This document shows positions 1 to 10,593 of a stretch of DNA of 64,000 nt, in pieces. The DNA lies in assembly GCA_032768795.1 (NCBI GenBank), contig CP136496.1:682001-746000 (forward strand), written 5' to 3'. This DNA comes from Tremella fuciformis (Eukaryota; Basidiomycota; Tremellomycetes; Tremellales; Tremellaceae). Below the pieces are notes generated by a model. It did no database searches. It was not told where the DNA came from and was given only the letters and a program-made list of their open reading frames with translations. How positions within the stretch are numbered: position 1 is the stretch's first letter; each line of letters opens with the position of its first letter. The translations under genes and the position numbers were made by a program.

Positions 1-243
1 CTGGTGGGACTCGTTGTCGTCCTCGACGGCACCGGTCGACTCGAGTTCCGAGAGCTGCTGCTTGGAGTTCTCCTTGGCCTCCTCGGAGGTGTTGGGGTTG
101 TTGATGTTGGCCTTGTGGCTGGGAGTCAGCGCACGACCGCGCTGGATACGGCACTACGCTCGAGTACCCGGTGGCTGACGAGAGGTGACAGAGCGCAAGG
201 CGAAGAGAGAAACTCACCCGCCAGCGACGTTACCGGTAGTCAT
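1..243 (-). CDS. Conidiation protein 6 (Con-6) homologue, 3' end truncated by window edge
   Basis: Start ATG is at 243-241. Exon 1 is 218-243, the intron is 119-217 (GTGAGT...CAG) and exon 2 runs from 118 off the left edge. The joined N-terminus reads MTTGNVAGGHKANINNPNTS followed by SEEAKENSKQQL, which matches the Con-6 repeat (GxKAxxxNPNxSEEAKxxxxxxL) by eye. Con-6 is a small hydrophilic fungal protein tied to conidiation or stress; its biochemical role is unknown. No in-frame stop is seen before the edge, so the C-terminus lies outside the window. A TATA-like GGATATAAG on the minus strand near 342-352 sits about 100 nt upstream, which suits a strongly regulated gene. Identity is fairly sure; any role is family knowledge only. 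Confidence 0.85.
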
Positions 244-1611
244 TGTGATGAAGGTGTTGGGTGGGCTGGTTGGGGGCGAGAAGCAAAGTAGTGATGTTGT
301 TCGAACTGGATGGGATGGATTGTCTAGCGGTCTCGCGAGGGCTTATATCCTTTTCTCTGCAGCTGCCCCAGCTCGTCCAGACGTCATGATCCCCATCGTC
401 CAAGGGGGATCGCGTCATTCACCGGTATCCGGTCTAGGAACCAACCTCATCGAGCTCGATCCGGTCTCCCGTGTGCTGGTCGTCAAGGTGACAGGGGTGG
501 GCGGCGCAGTGATGACGAGCCAAGATCCAATGGTCCCGGTCAGAGCGCAGGCGGTGAGGCGACGATGACGGCATAGGTCACCATACATCGCCTACTAGCA
601 CCCAAAACGAGCTGGCTAACAGCGTTGAAGGAGCCGGGGACGGACCGGGATCCGGGAGCGACAGTGGCAGCGGCAGTGGTCAACGCGATGCGGGGTATGG
701 GGGAGATCGATGCCGATGACGCCGAGCATGCTGATATCGGGATCGTCGAGGTAACCTTGTGGGGAGTTGAGTCGGAAGATGGTACGGTTAGTCCTGCAGG
801 GATGTATCATGATCCGGATCGAACTACTCGCGATCCCGCTAACGACTGGCGCCTCGGGAGGTCAGATACTGTCAGTGCCGGATCCAGAAGCGGGGCCACG
901 ATTCCAGCGCGTGAGCGAGATCGAGCATGTCCTGCCGTCATGATGTCGAGGCGTCAAGGGCGCTTGCAGGGTTGCAGACTTAGCATTAGAAGAGTGATCA
1001 GTGAAGATCGGAAAGAGAAAGGGTGGTTGATCGAGAATCGGCAGATCGGCGTTAGCTTCGTCGGCGAATGGCAGAACAGCGTGTCCGGACTACCTTGTGC
1101 TTCTGTTGTTCTCGACAAAGAGTCGAGTGCACTACTGCAAGGTTTGCGAAACCCCCAGTCGCGCGGGTCAGACTGACAGCATTCAACCCCTCTTCTACAC
1201 TACATCAAAGGATTGCCCGCTGAAAGCTTGGCGTCAAAAGCCATTACGATCGCCCACCTTGGCCAGATCCAATTCACAATCATTCACCATTCCCCCCCTG
1301 ACAGAATAACATTTAAGTCTCAGCACAAGGCAAGCCTTTGAGTGACAAGCAAGGGGTCAAGAGACGGCAAGGCGTCGCGTCGGCACGATGAAACGCGTTC
1401 ACGATGCCCGTCGAGGCCGTGCAAAGGCGGTCTGTGCTGCCTTTGGATCAATCTCACCTCTGTCACCTTGATCCAGTCAAATGGCCTTGTTTGCATATCT
1501 GTACTCTTCCACAACCCCGACGCTCAGCTAAAGTCACTCACGCTCATTATGCTCCACGCTCGTTAACTTGACCTGACCAAACACTTGATTCGTCTTCCCC
1601 CAACCCTAGAG
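244..1611. other. Divergent intergenic region, no gene recognised
   Basis: This is the shared upstream region of the Con-6 gene (minus) and the DOMON-b561 gene (plus). Open frames occur here (for example 625-1176) but their translations are compositionally odd, match no family I know and show no convincing intron structure. I see no RNA gene or repeat. Confidence 0.5.
342..352 (-). promoter_or_regulatory. TATA-like box of the Con-6 gene
   Basis: The minus strand reads GGATATAAG about 100 nt upstream of the Con-6 start codon. The placement fits a core promoter. Function is inferred from position only. Confidence 0.45.
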
Positions 1612-3130
1612 ATGCCTTCCTTGTTATGTGTGGGGTTGCTCGCCCTGGTGGCGAGCAGCGTCGCCATCGTCGCAGCTCGCAATACGGGTCAGAGGTACTG
1701 TACCGACGACATATGCATCACCGCAACACACGATCCCATACACCTGATTGACACCTGTGGGTAATCGCCAGCAGATCTGTGTAGAGGTGAGGCTGATGGA
1801 CAGACACGCTAGGTCCAGGAAGGGGAAAGGCGATCCCAGAAGATCAGTTTGGATGGATGGCAATGTTCGTGTCTGCATCACCAAGCAACGGGCGTAGCTG
1901 AGCATCAGTGGATGGGGAACCCAGATGGCCAATGCGCCCATGGTTGTCGTGTGGCCCAACGCGGACGGGAGCATCACCCTCAGCCAGCGCAGCACGACCA
2001 AGTATGCCATGCCTCAAAGTAAGCACCTCATGCTTTCGTCCACATTCAGTAGCTGACTTCGTAGCCGACACTGCCCCACAACGGCCAGCGGCCCTGGCAA
2101 CTTCGTCCTCCTTTTCCAACTCCACCTCGACATCAATCACCTTCACCTTACCCGCGGCGTCCAGCTCAGCGCTCGGCGCGACCGACATCATATGGGCATA
2201 CTCCGGCGCGAACCCAGGATCATCATCGCCCAACGCTACCATCAAGATGCACACGGCGTACGGCACGGCGCCACTCAACCTGCTTGGCTCGCTCGACACC
2301 ACAACGACAGGTTCCGGCAGCTCCGGGCGGCCTAGCAAGGCCGTCATTGCTCACGTCATCCTGGGCGCAGCGTGCACCTTGTTCTTCCTTCCCGTCGGGG
2401 CGCTCGTGCCGCGCATAGCGAGGGGATTGACAGGCAAGCGGTGGTGGTTTTCCACCCACCAAGCTGCGCAGGGGTGTTTGGGCTTGTGGTGCGGGGTAGG
2501 CGCATTCGTCATCGGTACATGGAACTTTGGTGGCATCGATTCTACCCACCGAGTAGGTGTGACTCGGACCTCCGAGCTGCCAGCTGATGGGCAGTACCTC
2601 GGCTTGGCACTTCTCATCCTCATCCTGATCCAGTCCGGCCTTGGTATAGCCGTTCACTATGTCAAGACGAAGCCGCACAAGTTTACGGCTGCTTCGGGCC
2701 GAGGACCGAGCAATTACATCCACATGGTCCTGGGCGTGATCGTCGTCTGCGTTGGCATCTGGACAGCATGGCAAGGTAAGCCCTCATTGATTCAGCGGGT
2801 CCTGCCTGAAGGTGTCAGGCATGGTCGATGAGTGGCCAAACACCGTCGGCGGCACAGGGGCAGGCAGAGGTCTGAAGATCGGGTTCTGGGTATGGATCGG
2901 GGTGAGCAGCACTGGGACGGTCAGCAGCCATGGCTCATGATCAGCTTCTGGTTCTTGCGTATGCTCTCGGACTGGTCTTCCTTCTGCCTCGCCAGATGCG
3001 CCGTGAGAGGGAAAGCCGCTCCAAAAACAATGTCAGGATCGTCAATCTCAAGTCGTCCAATTTCAGCATCAGCCGGCCGGTACCGGTGGATGACTGGGAG
3101 GTATGGCAAGGCTCCAAGACGCAGTTGTAG
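1612..3130 (+). CDS. DOMON domain-cytochrome b561 membrane protein
   Basis: Six exons: 1612-1756, 1804-1864, 1909-2018, 2065-2775, 2819-2901, 2945-3130; 431 aa with every junction in frame. Residues 1-22 form a signal peptide. A DOMON (cellobiose-dehydrogenase cytochrome-like) domain follows, with YCTDDICITA, GWMAIGWGTQMANAPMVV and a Ser/Thr-rich linker. The C-terminal half has about five membrane segments typical of b561, with four candidate heme histidines in AHVILG, THQAAQG, AVHYV and YIHMVLG. Such proteins are thought to pass electrons across a membrane, and the exact partner is unknown here. Second intron has an unusual GTTCGT donor. Converges with the short-chain dehydrogenase gene, 111 nt away. 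Family call is strong. Confidence 0.88.
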
Positions 3131-3241
3131 CTGTCGGGAGCGCCAGCGGTGGTTCTGTTCATTCAGTGTCTGAATCTGGTTAACTCAGTGGCGTATCGAT
3201 ACAGTGCATGTTGTCTCCGTCTCTCTCGTGCGATGAGATCT

Positions 3242-4484
3242 TCATCCAATCCACTGCCCGTTGTTCTGACAAGTCAGCTTCGATTTCCAGCGATAGAATC
3301 CGGGTGGACGTACCAAGTGCAAGCACTGCCCCGTCATGGCATTCGAATCAGCACTAGCAAGGAAGACTGCCCCGCATCAGTGTTCACATGACAACACTCT
3401 GGCGAAAATTGCGGCTCACCGTACGCCGGGCCCATCTCGGCAGGCTGGTTCGCCCGTCCATGCAAGGGCAGAGCGCCCACGCTGAAGTCCTCCATCGCCT
3501 CACTTGGCCTCGACGCCGGCTGGAGCGGCGTGTATACGGGTCCGGGACAGACGCAGTTGACGCGGATATGCTTTGGGGCAAGTTGAAGCGCGATGGTCCG
3601 TGTGAACGTGACGATGGCGCCCTTGGTCGAGGCGTAGTCTGACATCTTGGGGGAGCCCTTGAAGGCTGTGACGGAAGAGGTGTTGATGATGCTCGTACCG
3701 GGCTTCATGTGGGGTACGGCGAACCTTCGCATCAACCCCTACTCTGGGTCACAGAGATGCAGTGTGAGGCTCACTTAGTCAGAGCAAACATGCCGAGGAT
3801 GTTGGACCGGAACGTGCTCTCTACATTGTTCAGGTCGATATCTTCGATGGCCTCGCACATGATCTGCTTGCTTGCATTGTTCACCAGAATGTCGAGCCGG
3901 CCATACTGGTCGATATGCTTCTTGACGACATCCTCGGCGTTCTTGCTGTCCATCAGGTCGGCGGCGATACAGAGGCATTTACGCCCGTCCGCCTCGATGG
4001 CCTGCTTGACGCGGTCCGCGCTGCCGTCAGCTCCTCCTTCGTAGCAAGTCATGGTATCTGTAGCTCACTCCTCTTGCTCTTCGGGCAGATAGACGATGGT
4101 CACATCTGCTCCTTCGCGCGCAAACATCTGGGCGGCGGACCGACCGATACCCGAATCTCCACCGGTCACGAGGGCCGTCTTGCCCTCGAGCTTGCCGCTG
4201 CCTACATACTGCTCGTCAGCACCACGCTTGACACGCCGCCTCCGCGGAGGGCGGACGGGCTTGCCTCTTTCAAGTACGGCTTGCCGTCGTTATCCCAACA
4301 TTCCAGCTTGGTGAACTCTGCAAGCGGTTCCATGTCCACATCTTTACCAGGGAGAGTTTGCTGCTGCGCCGGGATGCTCGTGAGCTCCTGGGCAATTCAG
4401 CTCCTCCAGTGTCTCTGGAATATACAGTTAGACTGGGAGGGGACTCGCCTTGTACGCTGTGAGGATCTCTTCTTTTCCGCCCAT
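3242..4484 (-). CDS. NAD(P)-dependent short-chain dehydrogenase/reductase (YdaD/YhdF-like)
   Basis: Seven exons in transcript order: 4449-4484, 4265-4387, 4069-4208, 3775-4020, 3420-3724, 3314-3366, 3242-3265; 308 aa, frame closes. It is a classical SDR: cofactor motif TGGDSGIG at residues 68-75, NNAS, the catalytic serine in INTSSV (about 198-199) and YASTK with Tyr212 and Lys216. The ending LNNGQWIG is typical of the bacterial-like YdaD/YhdF branch, which acts on aldehydes or sugar alcohols; the substrate cannot be told from sequence. Two introns appear to use GC donors: GCGAGT after exon 1 and GCAAGC after exon 2. Exon 1 is the least certain, since the junction was chosen to avoid an in-frame TGA. 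Confidence 0.85.
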
Positions 4485-4977
4485 TGTGATGATGCTCGAG
4501 GTGAAAGGTCTGGAGATGCGACGTGCGACTGTGGAACTGGGACGAAGAAGGGTCGTTAATCCGATTCGACTTGGGGCTGTGAGTCGGGTCAAGTAGGCAG
4601 ACATGAGCTATCAGCGATGAATCCTATCCATGCAATCAGCTTTCTTTTAGTATGTCAGCTACTTGATATTGACGTCACCAGTTCAGACGAGTGAGATCAC
4701 TGGAATCGCCGATGCTCCGGTGCCTGTCCTGTTTCTTGGCGACGCGAGCCAAGAAGAGATGGGACTTCGCATTGCATCTCCAAGGCCCTTGGTCAGATCA
4801 AGCTTCAAACGGCATGTGTTTCAGCACTAACATCCAACAAACGGTGTTGATGAGCACAAAAGTCCGAAACGAAGGCGGGTCGAGGGCTTGTCCATGAAGC
4901 AGTACTGAGCATGTTTCCTCACCTTGTCCTCTCGACTCCAATCGCCGTGTAGCCTGCTACAACGTCCCGCCAACAGC
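4485..4977. other. Divergent promoter region, SDR gene and module gene A
   Basis: About 490 nt between the start of the short-chain dehydrogenase (minus) and the proposed start of module gene A (plus). No coding signal or repeat is recognised. Confidence 0.4.
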
Positions 4978-6765
4978 ATGGAAGCTCAGATGTCTCAGCC
5001 AAGCAGGGAGACGCAGCCGGACGCGAAGGTTAGTCACGGCAGTCACTGGTTGCCACCCGGGCTGGCTTCCGGAGCCGTCGAGTTCGCCGTCACTTGCCTG
5101 CTTAGCTGATCGCAGATTTCTTCTGACAGGTGCGAGCAGCTACTCCCTCCTCGTCTCGGCCATACATCACTGACGCAACAGTCACTCGGACGGGCCACAG
5201 CACTGGTCCGAAGTCTACTCTCTAAGGGAAACTGCCCTTGCAGCCTTGTCTCTTCCGCTCGATGACACTGCCACAGAATCTCATGCGAGACCTCACAATC
5301 GCAGTGATGTGAGGCCCAGAAGCAATATCTCCTCACTTCTCAACGAATCGCCAACGCCATACCCAGCATTGAGACACCAGAAAGATCCAAACTTGACCTT
5401 CCGCGCAGTCGACGCTGACCGGCGCCACCCAGGTGTGATGAACTCTGGCGATGAGCCGGCGGCAAAACATACCGATAAATTGGCGATGCGGATGACTCGG
5501 TCAGAAACTCATGACTCCGCTGCGGCGTCATCCCGCGGGTCGGACAAAGGCTGCAGTCAGGGTGTCGCATCGGTAAGCTCTGTGGTTTACGGACGGATCA
5601 AGCATCCCTCGCTGAGTGCCCCAGGACATCTCGTCAGCGCTTCAAGCGATATCTCTCGAGAACGGGTCGCCATTACATGCCAATGAGGCGGAGGCACTTC
5701 CTTCGGGTGCGATGTTTCCAGTACCTCCCGAGATTTCTAACGGGAAAAACGGGCGATCACCCCGACGCTTCACACTGATAGCAGACCTTAACATCAGCTG
5801 AAGTTGCGAACGACAAGATTCCCAGGTACCCCATACCTGCGCGAAAAGAGCGCCGGCCGTCCAAACGATGGGCGACTGCTCTGCTGACAGTCCCGCGCGT
5901 GCCAGCAAGCGAGTCCGCCATGCCGATCGACGGGCCAAGAGAAGGCGAGTGCGCTGTAATGCTCTCAAGCGGTCGGTGCAGCGCAAGCGGATTCTCTCGC
6001 GCTCCGAGCCGCCGCTTGTATATATGTCCCGCTCATGTCAGTCCATTGGCAGTCTACTGATACCTCGCTGATGAATGTGATGCAGTGGGACGATGGACAG
6101 GAGCTGGCAACGCTATACAAGCAATTTATGAAAGCCAAAGATCGTGAAGCTGCCAGGTGCGTTGCCAAGCGCTACAATTGGCTCTATGGACGAAATCAGA
6201 CGGCCTTCGCAAATGCGAGTACAAGCAGCAGGGCAAAAGCCGACGAGGTACTCTATGAGGACACACCTCCTTCAGAGCTTCACGATATTCAGTCTGCGGA
6301 GCAATCCCTGCAGGTCAGCTCCAGTGTGAAGCAGCCATCAAGGGCTGTGTATGCCCCCTGTCACTTTTGTCATGAACCTAATGGGCTGCCTCGCACCTCC
6401 AGCCGGAGTTCCTACGTGTGCGCGACAGACGTGAGTCATCCACTGACTGATTCGGACACACGATACCTGACACCGCTCAGTGGAAGACCATCGGGTCGCT
6501 CACGGACCTGATCGGGCACTACGAGATTGAAGGCACGGAGGACGCAGTTCTTGCTCTGGCGGAGCGTATAGACGAGCTGAAGTTGAGCAGATCTTCCCGC
6601 CTGCAGCGCTGGCAAACGAAGTTAATGGAGGAGCCTGAACGGCAGGAGGAGTACCGTGCTCGCGCGAAGATTCGCTCTCAGGAGTACCGGGACCTGCGGC
6701 GCCAGGCCTCTGGGAAGACTCGTCAGCGAACGCCCACATCGCACCCCGACAGTACTGCGGAATAG
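4978..6765 (+). CDS. Module gene A: two-knuckle protein of an unrecognised tandem family
   Basis: Model: 4978-5028, 5116-5129, 5182-5572, 5625-5720, 5785-6036, 6086-6430, 6481-6765; 477 aa. The three last exons are well supported and the first four are tentative. The N-terminal region is Ser-rich and contains SNISSLLNE, a short motif common in fungal regulators. Two modules follow. Module 1 ends in GRCSASGFSR...YICPAH, then an intron, then WDDGQELATLYK...EAARCVAKRYN. Module 2 has CHFCHEPNGLPR...YVCATD, an intron, then WKTIGSLTDLIGHY...LALAERIDEL. The C-x2-C-x16-C-x2-Asp spacing recalls a GATA finger with the fourth Cys replaced. The tail is basic and helical. The same layout occurs in genes B and C downstream. 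Function unknown; DNA or RNA binding is only a guess. Confidence 0.6.
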
Positions 6766-7343
6766 AGGCCTCGCGACGAGTCGCCTTCATACCTCTTGAG
6801 GGAGCCGATTCGGCCGGATGCGAGGCTGTGGAAGTGACGCCATGCGCGTAGTCAGCGCTGATGAAAGGAGCCAGAAGCAGTTTGCCTTCTCGATCGTGTA
6901 GACTATACTCTATGCTCGGCGAGGGAAGCAGCGATCCAGACGCAAGGGCATGGAGTGGAATGAGTAAACGCTTCTGCCTGTTCTTGTAATTGACCACGTC
7001 CATGACATAAAACCGTTTTAAAAGGGTCCAAGCGGCCTTCATTCACGCAGGAAGCCTTACGCACGACTTCTTGACGACGAGCGGAGGTTTCCGCCAGTAG
7101 AATCCCTTCGTGAGACTCATCAACATAGCCAACTTGCGTTGGCTTCTCGACAGCATGTGGCAGACATCGACGCGCACGGATCACATGGTTGCGGATGAGA
7201 CTGAAGGGCCGTTTTGGCCATTGATGATTGCAAATGGCCACAGTTCAAATATAAATACCTTGCACGTCAATAGATCTTCGACGTCGATACCCAACAGGAC
7301 AGAGTATGTTGGCTCGACCCCAGTACCCGATACCGCATGCGAA
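6766..7343. other. Intergenic region with a TATA box
   Basis: The gap between module genes A and B. A TATAAATA element lies near 7249-7256 on the plus strand, about 90 nt before the chosen gene B start. No other gene is recognised. Confidence 0.4.
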
Positions 7344-8337
7344 ATGTGCTTGGCCGGTGCTGGACCTACCGCTTTGGCGAGCGGGTGTATGCCGCCCGCC
7401 AGTCGCCTACAATCCTGGCCTCTTCCGGCTCCGGCTCCGGCAGGAGATGAGATGTACCGGCCTCCTTTCCCCCGACTCTCGTGCTCGGCTTCCAATGCGA
7501 GTGTATTGCCTCCGTGGGAGCCAATGGGGCAGCTCGTTCCCATTACCGGACAAGGTATCCAGCCGGCCTCTTGCCATGATACATCCTGGGCCGGGCTCGA
7601 AACCTTCCCCATGAGTAAGTCTTCCCCTGGCTCTGGTCACCTTCCGGACGAACCTTCAGACTTGCGGGAAGGTGTGGCTGCCGACAGCCCACGGGTCGCA
7701 ATTGCGCCTATAGAATATCCAGGAAGTTTTGGGCAGCACGCTCCTTCCTGCCTATACTCAACTCAACCGGGTATCACGCAAGCGCAGAGCGGGAGATTCT
7801 CCCTTCCCCCGGCCGCACAGGATGTCCCGCTATCCATGTGGGATCGGGGCAACAATACAGCCGTGACGGTGCACTCAACCCAAACAGAAACCGGACCTGT
7901 CAGTCAGACCCCCACAGCGCCGCCAGCGGAACATTCAATCCCGGTCACAATGATAACTATCGCGAAGGCCAGAAGACCATCGCTGGCCCCGAAGAAAAGC
8001 AGATGCTCGGTCTGCAAGCAGGACGAAACCGGAGTGAGACGGACCGATACCGGAACTCTATACGTCTGCGCACTTGACGTGAGTGATCCCCTCGTTTTCA
8101 CTTTGTGACCGCCAGAGGAGAATGCCTGGCTTACGAGCATAGTGGAGGTCCTCGGCGTGTTCGAGGCTGAGGACTTTCTACCAGTCTGTGCGGTGCCCGA
8201 AGGACGAGGACGCGCGAAGGGTACTAAGAGAACGGCTGGAGGCGATTCTTGGGCCAGGTTGCCGAGAGGCTCTAGATTGGCGCGATGCCTCTGCAGGCCA
8301 ATCCCCCACGACAAGTGAGGATGCATTACTGAATTGA
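7344..8337 (+). CDS. Module gene B: single-knuckle member of the tandem family
   Basis: Exons 7344-8078 and 8143-8337; about 309 aa. The start is uncertain: the frame stays open upstream to 7155, but the TATA-like element near 7249 favours Met at 7344. The long N-terminal part is Pro/Ser-rich and unrecognised. The conserved module is CSVCKQDETGVRRTDTGTLYVCALD, a C-x2-C-x17-C-x2-D knuckle reminiscent of a GATA finger, followed by a phase-0 intron at exactly the same place as in genes A and C. The last exon again opens with Trp and continues WRSSACSRLRTFYQ...DARRVLRERL. That exon boundary was chosen because it reproduces the W-x7-L-x3-Y-x8-A pattern of the other copies. Function unknown. Confidence 0.6.
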
Positions 8338-9042
8338 CTAACGGGTGTGCAAGAACAGTCTAAGATGCATTTGATACACCCTTGGGGCTCATGGGCGTCG
8401 AGTACGACCATGAATTACCTGGATGGAGCCTTGTGAGTGGCCTCGCGATTGAGGTGAATCTGATCCCTTCCCCCAATCGAGCAGTGAGGTTTACCGGCTG
8501 AACGTCCGCGCGCCTCGTCAGATGGCAGGGGCTTTCTATTACAGTACACGCATTTGACACGGATTCGTGGACTGAGACTGAAACGGCGAGTGTCGTTTGA
8601 AGCGAGCGGCCAGCTTTCTCTGAGCCGAATAGGCCTTCATACCTCAATCGAAACGGGCTTGCACATCTACCTGTAGGTTCTGGCCAGCACGCACGACTGG
8701 TCTCTCCTTTGCATGCCTTTCTCCAAGGGGAACGCTCGCATAACAAACATATGAAAATCCTTGATAGCTGAGCCTTTGTCACCGCCTTTGCCTTGTCCTG
8801 GTTTTGGCAATGCCACTCTTTTCGTGGTCTGACCACTGGCGCACCCATTGTCCATCAGAACCCTCTGGTCTATTCTTATGGTCTGCATAGCAGGCCGCCA
8901 TCAAGTCTTTCTCGAGAACCCTATAACGCTACATCCCCTCGTCACCCACCCGCTCCTAAAAGCTAGACCTGCTTCAGCCACAGCGACTGTAGGACTCGAC
9001 CACAGTCTTCAACAGACGACCTCCCTCAGGTTCAGCGTGCCG
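8338..9042. other. Intergenic region, nothing recognised
   Basis: About 700 nt between module genes B and C. It has no conserved knuckle motif, RNA gene or repeat that I can see. Open frames on both strands have unconvincing composition. Confidence 0.4.
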
Positions 9043-9905
9043 ATGTCACAGCCTGAGAGTAAAAGCTCGAACGATGCGATCAACTCGACCATGGGAACTT
9101 CGCAGCCAGTCGGTTGGCTGGACCTCCCGCCTATGCCTGAGGGGTGGAGCTCTACACCGCTCCCGGGTCCCGATAAAGGGCAGTGCATTGTCGTGACATC
9201 GAGCGGTCGCTGCAGTGCCACCGGCTTCTCTCGAAACCCCAGTCGAAGCGTGTATGTATGCGTTGTGCACGTAAGTCGGTGATCTCCTCGGGATGATTGA
9301 GACTGGCTGAAACGAAACGCGCAGTGGAATGATGACGGCCAAATGATCAAACACTACGACAAAAGCATGAATGCCACGGATTTTGAAGCTGCTAGGTGCT
9401 TTGCAGATCGCCACAATAAGCTCACTGTGGGTTCTGCCGGTTCCCACTACCTCCCATGCAGCCATTGTGGGGAAGTTCGGGGCATATCTCGGAAATCCGA
9501 TGATAGCTTGGCCGTCTGCAGTCGAGACGTAAGTGCCCACTAAGAAGTGCTCATGATTGCCTGACAGACGATTAGTGGCGGTCGACAAAAGCCCTTGAGG
9601 TCCTGCGGGAGCGGTACTTAGGCCTTGGCAACTTCGAGGCTAGCAATATTCTGGCAGCTCGCCTCAAGGTCCAGATCGACGGCCAGAAGAGCCGTAATGC
9701 GACTTATGAGGAGGAGTTGAAACGAAATCCTGCTCGCAAAGCCGCTCGAAGGCTCAAGAAAAGGCTTTGGGAACAGAAAAACCACGCTAAGAAAGCTACG
9801 AGTAAGCAGGCAGCTATGGAGGCTGCTGCTGGGGAGGGGAGCGATCATCCATCGTCAGATCAGTCAGAAAGCGGTTCGTCTTCGTCCGCAAACTCTGATC
9901 TCTGA
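9043..9905 (+). CDS. Module gene C: two-knuckle member of the tandem family
   Basis: Exons 9043-9270, 9325-9528 and 9576-9905; 253 aa with both introns phase 0. This is the cleanest member. Module 1 is CIVVTSSGRCSATGFSR...YVCVVH, intron, WNDDGQMIKHYDKSM...EAARCFADRHN. Module 2 is CSHCGEVRGISRKSDDSLAVCSRD, intron, WRSTKALEVLRERYLG...ASNILAARL. The C-terminus is a Lys/Arg-rich helical stretch (about residues 185-230) ending in an acidic, Ser-rich tail. Module 1 shares the GRCSA-x-GFSR signature with module 1 of gene A, so A and C are the closest pair. Role unknown; a nuclear or nucleic-acid-binding protein is possible from the basic tail. Confidence 0.72.
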
Positions 9906-10593
9906 TTAACTCAACTTCTACTGTATTTATGTAACCTTACCTTCCAAAGCCGCTTATTCCCGAATGACCTCAACTGGGATCTAAGGATCCATTTTTACGT
10001 CCGTTGCTATCCGCAATGGTCCGGCCGAAACTCGAGGTCGCTTTCACCTCTCGCCACCTAAATTGTGTACGAGTAGTGCTTTCTTTCTCTCCTATCTTAT
10101 ACGGGATGGATCCAGGCGCAGTGCCACGACAAGCCACGCGTCGTTGTGTCCGCTGCTCTGCTTGAATGTACTCAGCCGCCTCGCCCGACGACTGGGAGCT
10201 CTGACTTTTCTCACCTTCTGAGAGCTGAAGGCCCTCCTGGCCTTGTCGAATTCGATCAACAGGGGACGACGATGCCAACAAGCAGGATGCAGTCAAGTAC
10301 GATGCCAAGAGATGCGATGGCAACAAGCAGCAAGCATAATTGCACGAAAATCTGTCCCTGGGCAAAGGGGAACAGAGTTTAGCGATGCGACGGACATGTA
10401 GATCGTTTATGTCCGTGGTCGGCCGCGGACACGACGGGACGTTCTGGGCTCTTGTGGCTTGTCCGACCACTCACAGTCTGAGGCGTTCAAGCATATATAT
10501 CATGTCGGAGTCGTGCCAGTCCCACGCTCACCTCATTTACATTCTCCTCCTTTTCGCCCGTCAGCTCTGGCAACCAGATTCACCAAAATCACC
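9906..10593. other. Upstream region of the MFS gene
   Basis: About 690 nt with no recognised gene. A TATA-like CATATATATC lies around 10491-10500 on the plus strand, about 95 nt before the transporter start. Confidence 0.4.

Noticed and set aside
625..1176. 183-codon open frame upstream of the DOMON gene
   Set aside because: The composition is not exon-like, there is no recognisable motif, and GC-rich DNA yields such frames by chance.
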